Positions 11,709 to 21,068 of a stretch of 64,000 nucleotides of DNA are shown here, piece after piece. Numbering within the stretch: position 1 is the first letter of the stretch; the number at the start of each line of letters is the position of its first letter. The notes beneath the pieces are model-generated. The model was not told the DNA's origin, did no database searches, and saw only the letters and a program-made list of their open reading frames with translations. Source of the stretch: an uncultured Prochlorococcus sp. (GTDB taxonomy: Bacteria > Cyanobacteriota > Cyanobacteriia > PCC-6307 > Cyanobiaceae); NCBI GenBank assembly GCA_902620895.1, contig CACNJU010000009.1, positions 1 through 64,000 on the forward strand. Reading direction: 5' to 3'. Both the position numbers and the translations under genes were made by a program.

Positions 11709-13076
11709 ATGTATTCTTTACTCGCTGAATTAAGTGCACATGATTTAGAAGTTGCTGAAACGTTGATAGGAGTTATAAGATTTCTATTGATATTTTTAGC
11801 TGCAAGAGCATTAGCAGAAGTGTTAGTAAGATTAAGTTTGCCAACTATAGTAGGTGAGCTTCTTGCAGGGGTTGTAATAGGAGCATCTGGATTCCATTTG
11901 TTGATACCGCCCTCGGCTGGAACTGAATTAAATGAAGGACTTGTAAATGTTATTAGTTCATTAGCATCAATCCCCCCTGAAGCTGTACCTGATGTATATT
12001 TCGAGAGTTTTCCATCGCTTCAAGCAGTAGCAACTCTAGGGTTATATGCTCTTTTATTTTTAACAGGATTAGAAAGTGAGTTAGAGGAACTAGTAGCTGT
12101 TGGAGCTCAGGCTTTCACTGTTGCTATGGCTGGTGTAATTTTACCTTTTGCCTTTGGAACTCTTGGATTAATGTTCATTTTCCAAGTAGATCTAATTCCA
12201 GCAGTTTTTGCTGGAGCATCCATGACGGCGACAAGTATAGGAATAACTGCAAGTGTTTTTGGTGAGTTGGGATATTTAAAAACTAGAGAAGGACAGATTG
12301 TCATTGGAGCAGCTGTTTTGGATGATATTTTGGGTATTGTGATTCTTGCAGTTGTAGTAGCCCTTGCTGCCGGAGGTTCTTTAGAAATTGCGCCTATCGT
12401 TAAATTAGTTGCAGCAGCTGTAGTATTTGTTATTGCGGCTATCGCATTGAGTCGAACAGCAGCACCAGGATTTGATTGGTTATTAGATAGATTGAAAGCT
12501 CCTGGCGCTGTAGTAGTAGCATCCTTTGTAATACTTGTTTTATGTTGTTTTGTCGCAACAGCTATTGGATTAGAAGCAGCTTTAGGTGCTTTTGCAGCCG
12601 GATTGATTCTTAGTAGTTCTAAAAATAATCATGCAATACAACAATCTGTATTACCTTTAGTTTCTTTATTCGCAACTATTTTCTTTGTGTTAGTTGGAGC
12701 TGGAATGGATTTATCAGTTATCAATCCACTGGATCCAACAAGCAGATCAGCTCTTGTAGTTGCAGGATTTTTATTAGTTGTTGCGATTATTGGAAAAATT
12801 GCAGCGGGATGGGTATTTTCAAGTGATAAACCTACAAATAGATTAGTTGTTGGTTTGGGTATGATGCCTAGAGGAGAGGTTGGTTTAATTTTTCTTGGGC
12901 TAGGAACAAGCGCTAAGTTATTAACTCCTTCTCTTGAAGCAGCTATTTTATTAATGGTTATAGGAACTACATTTCTTGCACCTGTACTCTTAAGAATTGT
13001 TCTAAAAGATAAGCCCCCAAATGATGGCAATAAAATTTCAGATGATGTTGCAGCTGATCCTGTGGGTCTTCTTTAG
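11709..13076 (+). CDS. CPA2-family Na+(K+)/H+ antiporter
   Basis: 455-aa multi-pass membrane protein; Na_H_Exchanger-like (LPTIVGELLAGVVIGASG, LGAFAAGLILSSS, MMPRGEVGLIFLGLG). Confidence 0.9.
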   Translation: MYSLLAELSAHDLEVAETLIGVIRFLLIFLAARALAEVLVRLSLPTIVGELLAGVVIGASGFHLLIPPSAGTELNEGLVNVISSLASIPPEAVPDVYFESFPSLQAVATLGLYALLFLTGLESELEELVAVGAQAFTVAMAGVILPFAFGTLGLMFIFQVDLIPAVFAGASMTATSIGITASVFGELGYLKTREGQIVIGAAVLDDILGIVILAVVVALAAGGSLEIAPIVKLVAAAVVFVIAAIALSRTAAPGFDWLLDRLKAPGAVVVASFVILVLCCFVATAIGLEAALGAFAAGLILSSSKNNHAIQQSVLPLVSLFATIFFVLVGAGMDLSVINPLDPTSRSALVVAGFLLVVAIIGKIAAGWVFSSDKPTNRLVVGLGMMPRGEVGLIFLGLGTSAKLLTPSLEAAILLMVIGTTFLAPVLLRIVLKDKPPNDGNKISDDVAADPVGLL

Positions 13077-13117
13077 GAAATAAGTTTATTAGAATCAATA
13101 AAGATAAATTTCAATGA

Positions 13118-14017
13118 ATGGAAAAGTCAGCTCTGATAAATAGTGATGTAAATTTTAACTGGAATTTTTTAAATTACCCAATTCATACAGTTTTCGCTAA
13201 GCCCGAGCAAATATCAAAGGAATGTGCAATTTTATTAATTCATGGTTTCGGTGCCTCTACGGATCATTGGAGATTTAATATTCCTATTTTGAGTACAAAA
13301 TACGAAGTTCATGCTATCGATTTACTCGGGTTTGGAAAAAGTCCTAAGCCTCAAGACGTCGAATACTCAGGATCCTTATGGAAAGATCAGGTTGTCGCTT
13401 ATGTAAAAGAGAAAATAAAAAAACCTACAATTGTTGTTGGAAATTCATTAGGTGGTTATGCCGCATTAGCAGCTGGTGCAGAATTAAATGAGCTAAACGC
13501 AGGAGTGATCTTACTTAATGCTGCTGGATATTTTAGTGAAGAAAAAACTATCAAAAAGAATATGTTGCAAACTTCAATTGAAACAGTTGCCGGCATATTT
13601 TTGAAAAATATTGTTCTTCAACGTTTGATTTTTGAAAATATGAGAAATCCAAAAAATATTAAAAAAACGTTGAATCAAGTTTATGTTGATAAAAAAAATG
13701 TTGATGATTTTTTAGTTGAGTCAATAAGAAAGCCTTCTCTAGATTTCGGAGCTTTTAATGTTTTTAGAAGTGTATTTAACCCATCAGGTCCTCAAGGATT
13801 GCCGTTGGATAAGCTATTCGCAAAACTAAATTCACCATTATTACTTCTTTGGGGAGGGAAAGATCCATGGATGAACACTCCAAAAAAAAGAAATCTATAT
13901 AAAAAATTTACACCAAAGAATACAAAAGAAATTATTCTTGATGCAGGACATTGTCCTCATGATGAGATACCTGAATTAGTTAATCAACATATTTTGGATT
14001 GGGTTGATTCTCTTTAA
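13118..14017 (+). CDS. Alpha/beta-fold hydrolase
   Basis: 299 aa; HGFGASTDHWR oxyanion region, nucleophile elbow VGNSLGGYAAL, DAGHCPHDEIPE histidine. Confidence 0.9.
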   Translation: MEKSALINSDVNFNWNFLNYPIHTVFAKPEQISKECAILLIHGFGASTDHWRFNIPILSTKYEVHAIDLLGFGKSPKPQDVEYSGSLWKDQVVAYVKEKIKKPTIVVGNSLGGYAALAAGAELNELNAGVILLNAAGYFSEEKTIKKNMLQTSIETVAGIFLKNIVLQRLIFENMRNPKNIKKTLNQVYVDKKNVDDFLVESIRKPSLDFGAFNVFRSVFNPSGPQGLPLDKLFAKLNSPLLLLWGGKDPWMNTPKKRNLYKKFTPKNTKEIILDAGHCPHDEIPELVNQHILDWVDSL

Positions 14018-14026
14018 GTAATAATC

Positions 14027-14881
14027 GTGAAACTTAAATTATCTAATAAGGACCAAGGAATTTTTGTCTTTCAATTGGATAAAAATAATTACATTAAATT
14101 TTGTCCTGAAAGAGGCGGCGTTATTACAAATTGGGTTTCGGATGGTAATGAAATACTTTATTTCGATGAAAAAAGATTTATGGATAATACAAAAAGTATT
14201 AGGGGCGGCATTCCAATCTTGTTCCCAATTTGTGGAAATCTCAATACCTTTAGTTCAGTATTTGGAAATGGTTATTTGCAATTACCACAACATGGTTTCG
14301 CTAGGGATTTGAAATGGCAATACTCCTTCAATGAAAATGAAAAATTTTTATGTTTATTCTTAAATGCATCTAAAAAAACCAAAAAATATTATCCTTTCGA
14401 TTTCGAACTAAAAATAAAAGTTCTCTTAAAAATTAACTCTTTAGAATTTGAAATTACAATCCATAACAAAACAGACTTTGCTATGCCTATAAATTTTGGT
14501 TTGCATCCTTATTTTAAAATTTCAGATTTCAAAAATTTAGAGTTTGTTGATAATCCACTTAATTGTCAGGATCAAGAAAGAAATACTATAAGTAATACTT
14601 TCGATGAATTAAACAAAATTAATTTAGGAGTTGATCTACTTATGTATACTTCCGGTAGAAGCTCTTTTCGAGATAAAATTCTTAAAAGAGAGGTAACTTT
14701 AAATCATCCATATCCTTTTGATTTAGGCGTTATTTGGAGTGATCCTCCAAGAAGAATGATATGTCTCGAACCTTGGACTAGTCCCCGAAATTCTTTTGTT
14801 GATGGATTGAGAAACATTATGATTCCTTCAAATGATAGTAAAAGGTTAAATGCCTCAATACAAATAAAATCTCTTAAGTAA
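14027..14881 (+). CDS. Aldose 1-epimerase family (galactose mutarotase-like) protein
   Basis: 284 aa; RGGIPILFPICGN, LPQHGFARDLKW and NFGLHPYF motifs of glucose-6-phosphate 1-epimerase-like proteins. Confidence 0.85.
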   Translation: MKLKLSNKDQGIFVFQLDKNNYIKFCPERGGVITNWVSDGNEILYFDEKRFMDNTKSIRGGIPILFPICGNLNTFSSVFGNGYLQLPQHGFARDLKWQYSFNENEKFLCLFLNASKKTKKYYPFDFELKIKVLLKINSLEFEITIHNKTDFAMPINFGLHPYFKISDFKNLEFVDNPLNCQDQERNTISNTFDELNKINLGVDLLMYTSGRSSFRDKILKREVTLNHPYPFDLGVIWSDPPRRMICLEPWTSPRNSFVDGLRNIMIPSNDSKRLNASIQIKSLK

Positions 14882-14894
14882 TTTTGCAATACTT

Positions 14895-16244
14895 ATGAAA
14901 TTTGTCGTTATAGATGATGATCCCACAGGCTCTCAAACTGTTCACGATTGCTTATTACTGCTTAAGTGGGATTGCTCAACTTTAGCTAAAGGTTTTGAAT
15001 CTAAATCTAGTTTATTTTTTATTTTGGCTAATACAAGGTCACTATCGGAAAATGATGCGAAATTAACAATAGAGGAAATTTGCAAAAATCTAAAGACTGT
15101 AATTACTTCTCAAGCCTATGAAGAAGAAATTATTTTTATAAGTAGAGGAGACTCTACTCTTCGAGGACATAACTATTTAGAGCCAATTGCTCTAAATAGT
15201 TGCTTAGGTCCTTTTGATGCTACTTTTCATATTCCAGCTTTCATAGAAGGTAAAAGATTCACAATTAATGGATCTCATTTTGTTGATAAAACTCCTATTA
15301 GTCAAACAATTTTTGCAACAGATAAAATTTTTGGATACGAGACAAGTAATGTAAAGAATCTTTTATTTCAGCAGAGTAAGTCGCAAATAAATTTTGAAGA
15401 TATTCAAAATCTTTTATTGTCAGATATCGAAATGCTAAATGATGAAGAAAATAATATTATTTTTAAAACACTAAAAAACTTGAAGAATAATAAACATGTA
15501 ATTGTAGATGTAGAGAATTATTCTCAACTAAAAAAATTTTCATTAGTAATTAAAAAATTAATTAAACAAAAAAAATTCCTTTTTCGAACTGCAGCAAGTT
15601 TCATAAGTTCAATTTCTGAGAAAAAAAGTGTCTCTCAGAGTGAAATATTTTTCTCTAATTTAAGAATAAGAAATAAAAAAAAGAGTTTTCTTCCAGGACT
15701 GATAATTGTTGGATCTTATGTAGAACTTTCAACAATACAATTGAATAATTTATTAGAGATAAGTAATTGTAATCCAGTTGAGTTAGATGTTTTTGAATTC
15801 TTTAAAATTACTTCATCAGATAATAATCAGAAGAGAAGGAATTTGTTTAAAAATAAATTTTTAAAAGAAATTAGATTTTCTTTTGAGAGAGGAAAAACTC
15901 CTGTTTTGTTTACTTCAAGAAAATTTATGTCTTTAGATTCTTCTGAACTATTTAATTTTTATAATTTACTTGCTTGTTTTATTGCTGAATTAGTCGCGGA
16001 TTTGAAGTATGAAATAGGATATTTGATTTCAAAAGGTGGAATAACAACAAATTTGATTCTTAGTAAAGGACTTAATGCAGATTATGTTTATCTTGAAGGA
16101 CAGATTTTAACTGGCATTTCAGTGGTGACTTACAACCTAAAAAATGGCGAAAAACTTCCCATTGTTACTCATCCTGGAAACATTGGTACTAAAGATTCAC
16201 TGGTTAATATTTGGAAAGTTTTTGAAAATAAAAATAATTTTTAA
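14895..16244 (+). CDS. Four-carbon acid sugar kinase family (DUF1537-like) protein
   Basis: 449 aa; N-terminus FVVIDDDPTGSQTVHDC, ISRGDSTLRGH, and C-terminal GGITTNLIL / VTHPGNIGTKDSL. Confidence 0.85.
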   Translation: MKFVVIDDDPTGSQTVHDCLLLLKWDCSTLAKGFESKSSLFFILANTRSLSENDAKLTIEEICKNLKTVITSQAYEEEIIFISRGDSTLRGHNYLEPIALNSCLGPFDATFHIPAFIEGKRFTINGSHFVDKTPISQTIFATDKIFGYETSNVKNLLFQQSKSQINFEDIQNLLLSDIEMLNDEENNIIFKTLKNLKNNKHVIVDVENYSQLKKFSLVIKKLIKQKKFLFRTAASFISSISEKKSVSQSEIFFSNLRIRNKKKSFLPGLIIVGSYVELSTIQLNNLLEISNCNPVELDVFEFFKITSSDNNQKRRNLFKNKFLKEIRFSFERGKTPVLFTSRKFMSLDSSELFNFYNLLACFIAELVADLKYEIGYLISKGGITTNLILSKGLNADYVYLEGQILTGISVVTYNLKNGEKLPIVTHPGNIGTKDSLVNIWKVFENKNNF

Positions 16245-16246
16245 AA

Positions 16247-17671
16247 TTAGAAATTTGAGATAATTTCTTCAGCAAAACTGCTGCAGGATAAGGGTTCTAC
16301 TTTTGGTTCCATTAAGCGTGCTAGATCATAGGTGACTTTTTTTTGCTCAATTGCCTTACTTAAACCATTAGTAATTAAGTTAGCTGCTTCATTCCAACCA
16401 AAATATTCAAGCATCATTACACCACTAAGAATTACTGAGCCTGGATTAATCTTATTTAAGCCTGCATGTTTTGGCGCAGTACCGTGCGTAGCTTCGAAAA
16501 TTGCTGCATTATCTCCAATATTTGCACCAGGAGCCATACCTAGGCCACCAACAATTGCTGCAGCTGCATCAGAAACATAGTCTCCATTTAGATTTAAGGT
16601 TGCAAGAATTGAATATTCTTGAGGTCTAGTTTGAATTTGTTGAAATATACTATCAGCTATCCGATCATCAACAAGAATAAGTTCTCTCCATTTTCCATCT
16701 CCGTGAGAATTTGATATTGATGCAATAACTTCTTTAATTTCTTCGCAAATGAATGCTTTTTTGTTATTTGTAAGCTTGTCAAAACCTGGTTCAATTTTTC
16801 GAGCATTATTTTCAATTGTAATTTCTGGATTTTTCTGAATATTATCTAAAATCCAGCTTTCTCTCTCTGTAATGCAATCTTCTCTAAATTCATTTACTGC
16901 TAATTCATATCCCCAATCTCTAAATGCACCTTCTGTATATTTCATAATATTCCCTTTGTGTACAAGAGTTACATGCCTTTTATCTCCTGATAATCTTTTG
17001 GCATGTTCAATAGCTTTTCTAATATGCCTTTGGCTACCAGATTTACTTACTGGTTTTATTCCAATACCTGATCCGTCTGGTATAGATCTATTTTTTAAAT
17101 TTTTACTTTTTGGTATGACAACGTTATTTAAGTGATTAATTAATTCAAGACAATTATTATCCTCCGCTTCCCATTCAATTCCCATGTAGATATCTTCAGT
17201 ATTTTCTCTATAAACAATTACGTCTAAATTTTGAGGATTTTTGTGAGGGCTTGGAGTTCCTGAATAATATTTGCATGGTCTAACACAGCTATATAAATCA
17301 AAGATTTGCCTTAATGCAACATTAAGAGATCTAATACCTCCACCGATGGGAGTGGTTAAAGGACCTTTGATGGCTACACCAAAGTGTTTGATTGCTTCAA
17401 TAGTATCTTGAGGCAGATAGTTATATGTTCCATAAAGTTCACAAGCTTCATCGCCTGCATAGACTTTAAACCAATTAATTTTTCTTTCATCTCCATAGCT
17501 TTTTTGAATCGCTGAATCAAGAACGATTTGAGTTGCAGGCCAAATATCAACTCCAGTACCATCACCCCTAATAAATGGGACAATTGGATTATTAGGAACA
17601 TTAGGTTTGCCTTGATTAAAAGTTATTATCTCGCCTTCATTAGGTAAAGTTAATTTTTCAAATTTTGGCAT
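16247..17671 (-). CDS. icd: Isocitrate dehydrogenase (NADP+)
   Basis: 474 aa; IDH motifs (FIRGDGTGVDIWPA, YRENTEDIYMGIEW, NLNGDYVSDAAAAIVGGLGMAPGANIGD). Confidence 0.97.
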   Translation of the reverse strand: MPKFEKLTLPNEGEIITFNQGKPNVPNNPIVPFIRGDGTGVDIWPATQIVLDSAIQKSYGDERKINWFKVYAGDEACELYGTYNYLPQDTIEAIKHFGVAIKGPLTTPIGGGIRSLNVALRQIFDLYSCVRPCKYYSGTPSPHKNPQNLDVIVYRENTEDIYMGIEWEAEDNNCLELINHLNNVVIPKSKNLKNRSIPDGSGIGIKPVSKSGSQRHIRKAIEHAKRLSGDKRHVTLVHKGNIMKYTEGAFRDWGYELAVNEFREDCITERESWILDNIQKNPEITIENNARKIEPGFDKLTNNKKAFICEEIKEVIASISNSHGDGKWRELILVDDRIADSIFQQIQTRPQEYSILATLNLNGDYVSDAAAAIVGGLGMAPGANIGDNAAIFEATHGTAPKHAGLNKINPGSVILSGVMMLEYFGWNEAANLITNGLSKAIEQKKVTYDLARLMEPKVEPLSCSSFAEEIISNF

Positions 17672-17783
17672 AGCATTTAATTAATAATATATAACTCATT
17701 GAAGTTCCTCGTATTGTAATTTGCGATGAGTTATTTTCTTTAAAACCTAGAAATTTATTATTCAAATGTGAATAGAGAATAGT

Positions 17784-18314
17784 TTGTTGATCAGCATTTC
17801 AACATCTTCATTAAAAGAAAAAGTAGTTAATAAGCAAGTTAAAGCAAATTATGTCATTTTCAAAAAAATACTCAACTACTTTATGAATGCGAGTTCAAAT
17901 GTAAGTAATGTTGAAATAGCCAATAAAATTGCTTCCACTGCAGCTTTGTTTCGGAAATATTTTCCAGATTCAAGCGTAAACTTTAGTCCCTGGGACAATT
18001 CAAATAATGAATCCATGCAAGATTCTATTGATTTTGCGTTTCATTTCCCTGGTTGGAGTCCTCTTATTGAATGTAGAGCTATACTCTTACAATTAAGAAT
18101 TGAAGATGATAAAAATGGTAGAGTTCCGAAATTGTTGGGAATAATAATGCGAGGTATGATTGTACCCTCCGAGAGATGGAGAGTGGCTACCATCGGTGAT
18201 TGGGAAATGACTGGTACTCATTTACCGCAAAAGGAACAAAAAGATAACCTTTTTTTGGTTTGTAAAGAACTTTATAAGTTATTCTCTACAAAATCTGCTG
18301 GTAACAAAAATTAG
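17784..18314 (+). CDS. Conserved cyanobacterial hypothetical protein
   Basis: ORF with FAFHFPGWSPLIECRAILLQLRI. Start uncertain; internal Met at 17883 (MNASSNVS) is plausible. Confidence 0.7.
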   Translation: MLISISTSSLKEKVVNKQVKANYVIFKKILNYFMNASSNVSNVEIANKIASTAALFRKYFPDSSVNFSPWDNSNNESMQDSIDFAFHFPGWSPLIECRAILLQLRIEDDKNGRVPKLLGIIMRGMIVPSERWRVATIGDWEMTGTHLPQKEQKDNLFLVCKELYKLFSTKSAGNKN

Positions 18315-18371
18315 CTGTTTTATGTATTTTCCTTGTAGATTAAATACACTTACACAAATAATTCAAAATAT

Positions 18372-19082
18372 ATGGCAGTTGCTCTAGCAGGACAATTAAG
18401 AGAAGGGACAAAAAAATCCCATACTATGGCTGAAAATACTGGCTTTGTGGCTTGTTTTTTAAAAGGAGTTGTTGAAAAAAAATCTTATAGAAAATTAATT
18501 AGTGATTTATATTTTGTTTATGAAGCTATGGAAGAAGAAATTGAAAGACTGGTCAAAGAGGAACATCCCGTAATAAAACCTATAGGTTTTAAATCGTTAT
18601 ACAGGAAAGAAACTCTTGTAAACGATCTTAAATTTTATTTTGGTGAAAACTGGAAAAATGAAATTAATATTTCTTACTCAGCAAAAGAATATGTTGAAAG
18701 AATCCGAGAGGTCGCAAAAAATTCTCCAGAGCTATTAGTTGGTCACCACTACACTCGCTATATAGGAGATTTATCTGGAGGGCAAATCTTGAAAAGGATT
18801 GCTAAAAAAGCATTAAATTTGCAGGGAAATGATGGTTTAAATTTTTATGAGTTTGAATTAATTGCTGATGAAAAGAAATTCAAGGAAGAATATTCCCTTA
18901 CTTTGAATCAACTTCCAATAAATCAAAAGACTGCTGATCAAATTATTGATGAAGCTAATCAAGCTTTTACTTACAATATGAAAATGTTTAAGGAGCTTGA
19001 AGGTAACTTGATTGCTGTTTTAGGAAAGATTGTATTCAATTACATTACAAAAAAAGTCAGGAAAGGAAGTACTGAGACCTAA
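18372..19082 (+). CDS. ho1: Heme oxygenase
   Basis: 236 aa; [48 protein letters not shown]. Confidence 0.97.
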   Translation: MAVALAGQLREGTKKSHTMAENTGFVACFLKGVVEKKSYRKLISDLYFVYEAMEEEIERLVKEEHPVIKPIGFKSLYRKETLVNDLKFYFGENWKNEINISYSAKEYVERIREVAKNSPELLVGHHYTRYIGDLSGGQILKRIAKKALNLQGNDGLNFYEFELIADEKKFKEEYSLTLNQLPINQKTADQIIDEANQAFTYNMKMFKELEGNLIAVLGKIVFNYITKKVRKGSTET

Positions 19083-19087
19083 TATTT

Positions 19088-19798
19088 ATGTTTGATTCAT
19101 TAGTTGATTTTCTTAAAACCAATATTGATGAATTAAATGGTCATGAAGTACAAATATCTAGCGAATTTAAAGAACATCATAATGAAGACTCAAAATATAT
19201 TATTAAGAATTGGCTTTTTTCATCTCCCGAATATAGAAAGTGGCGAATAACAAGATTAGATGGTGGCAAAAAACTGCAAGTGTTTAATACGGTTGCATAT
19301 CCTAATTTTGATTGTGAAATGCCCATTTTAGGAGCTGATATTTTATGGTTTGGAACTTCTCAAAAGTTATTAGCAATACTTGATTATCAACCTTTAATTC
19401 AAGAAGGCAAATATCTAGAAAAATATTGTTCAAGTTTAGATATTATTAAGAAAAAATATTCTGCATTTGATAATAATAAAATGAAGAATATATATGATTC
19501 AAAAAAGTATTTTTCGCCATGGGTAATTATATGTAGAGGAAATAAATTAAATCTTGATAGAGATTTAAATAATATATTCCATTCATTTGTAAATAATTAT
19601 TTGAACATTCATAAATCGAATCCTTTTAATCAATTCTTAGATGCAGAAGAAATAAAGATTAATCAAATTAAATATGATAAGTATAGTTTTGAAAAAGACC
19701 CTGCAGATAAATTATTTAAATCTTTTTTTGGAGAACAATGGACAAAAAAATTTGTCAATAAATTCCTTTTTACATTAAATAATGAGATTATTTATTGA
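19088..19798 (+). CDS. pebA: 15,16-dihydrobiliverdin:ferredoxin oxidoreductase
   Basis: 236-aa bilin-reductase-family ORF immediately after ho1; [20 protein letters not shown]. Confidence 0.93.
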   Translation: MFDSLVDFLKTNIDELNGHEVQISSEFKEHHNEDSKYIIKNWLFSSPEYRKWRITRLDGGKKLQVFNTVAYPNFDCEMPILGADILWFGTSQKLLAILDYQPLIQEGKYLEKYCSSLDIIKKKYSAFDNNKMKNIYDSKKYFSPWVIICRGNKLNLDRDLNNIFHSFVNNYLNIHKSNPFNQFLDAEEIKINQIKYDKYSFEKDPADKLFKSFFGEQWTKKFVNKFLFTLNNEIIY

Positions 19799-20560
19799 AT
19801 GTTAATACAAGATACTATTTTTTACAGGCCAGATTGGAGATGGCATAATTTTTTAAAATATCTAACAAATATTTTAAGTAAATATGACTGTTTAGAAAAA
19901 ATAATACCCTCGGAATATTCTTATAAAGATTCAACTTATGGTTCAAAAAAATCAAAAAAAAATGTGAATCTCTCTACTTGGGGTGTAACGCATAAAAAAA
20001 GAATTCAATTCGCAAGAGCAGTGTGTATAAATAGTCCAAATTATTCTGTTTTAAATTTTTTAATTATTCCTAAAACTATTTATAACGTCCCATTTTTTGG
20101 AGTAGATTTTGTTTCTCTACCTAATAGTTATTTATTAGTGTTAGATTTTCAGCCCTCATTAAAAATAGAAAATCAATACAATAATCAGTTATTAGAAAAA
20201 CTTATCAAACTCAAAAATCATTGTCATTCATCACTCCCATTAGCTGAAGAAATGTCTGCGGATGTAGCTAGTTTTTTTTCTCCAGGTGTAATATGGTCAA
20301 AATTACCTAAAGAAGAAAGAAGTGATTTTTTAATTGCTAATCAGCTTTATACCTCATTTAAGGAATATCTTGATTTGTATTTGGAAATTCTTTTCGAAAG
20401 CAAAGAAGTCAATATTGAACTGCAAAAAGAATTATTAAAGGGTCAGAATAATTATTTGAATTTTAGAAGAGATAACGATCCAGCGAGGCCAATGTTGTCG
20501 AGTTTGTTTGGTAAAGAATTTACTGAATCTTTAATTAAAGAAGTTTTATTTACTACTTAA
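19799..20560 (+). CDS. pebB: Phycoerythrobilin:ferredoxin oxidoreductase
   Basis: 253-aa bilin-reductase-family ORF; ATG directly abuts the pebA stop; [20 protein letters not shown]. Confidence 0.93.
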   Translation: MLIQDTIFYRPDWRWHNFLKYLTNILSKYDCLEKIIPSEYSYKDSTYGSKKSKKNVNLSTWGVTHKKRIQFARAVCINSPNYSVLNFLIIPKTIYNVPFFGVDFVSLPNSYLLVLDFQPSLKIENQYNNQLLEKLIKLKNHCHSSLPLAEEMSADVASFFSPGVIWSKLPKEERSDFLIANQLYTSFKEYLDLYLEILFESKEVNIELQKELLKGQNNYLNFRRDNDPARPMLSSLFGKEFTESLIKEVLFTT

Positions 20561-20592
20561 AAGTCTTATAATTTATTGAAATTTGAAATCAT

Positions 20593-21066
20593 ATGAAAAA
20601 AATTTCTGTTCTTTTTGTATGTTTGGGAAATATTTGTAGGTCTCCTGCAGCAGAAGCTATCTTTATAAGTCTAATTGAAAAGAAGGGCTTAACCGATGGC
20701 TTTGTTGTAGATTCTGCTGGAACTGGGAGTTGGCATATTGGAAAAAAAGCTGACTCTAGGATGAGAATTGCGGCAGAAAGAAGAGATATAAATATCTTAA
20801 GCAGGGCTCGTCAAATTACCAACAAAGATTTTGATGAATTTAACTATATTATTGCGATGGACGATTCAAATTTTAGAAATATTCAGGATCTTAAAAATAG
20901 AACAGCTTCAGCTGGTTTTGCATCAATTAAAAAAATACAAGATTTTAGAACAGTTTTTAATGATCAAGAAGTTCCTGACCCATATTTTGGAGGTGATGAA
21001 GGCTTCGATTATGTCCTTGATATTTTAGAAGACTCTGTAAACGGTTTTTTGGAAAGTATTTCTTGA
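20593..21066 (+). CDS. Low-molecular-weight protein tyrosine phosphatase
   Basis: 157 aa; P-loop VCLGNICRSPAAEAIF and catalytic VPDPYFGG. Confidence 0.95.
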   Translation: MKKISVLFVCLGNICRSPAAEAIFISLIEKKGLTDGFVVDSAGTGSWHIGKKADSRMRIAAERRDINILSRARQITNKDFDEFNYIIAMDDSNFRNIQDLKNRTASAGFASIKKIQDFRTVFNDQEVPDPYFGGDEGFDYVLDILEDSVNGFLESIS

Positions 21067-21068
21067 AT

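Noticed and set aside
12107-13030. Antisense ORFs within the antiporter gene (12107..12304, 12629..13030)
   Set aside because: Opposite-strand frames of a strong membrane-protein CDS; Pro/Ala/Thr/Lys-rich sequence typical of shadow ORFs.
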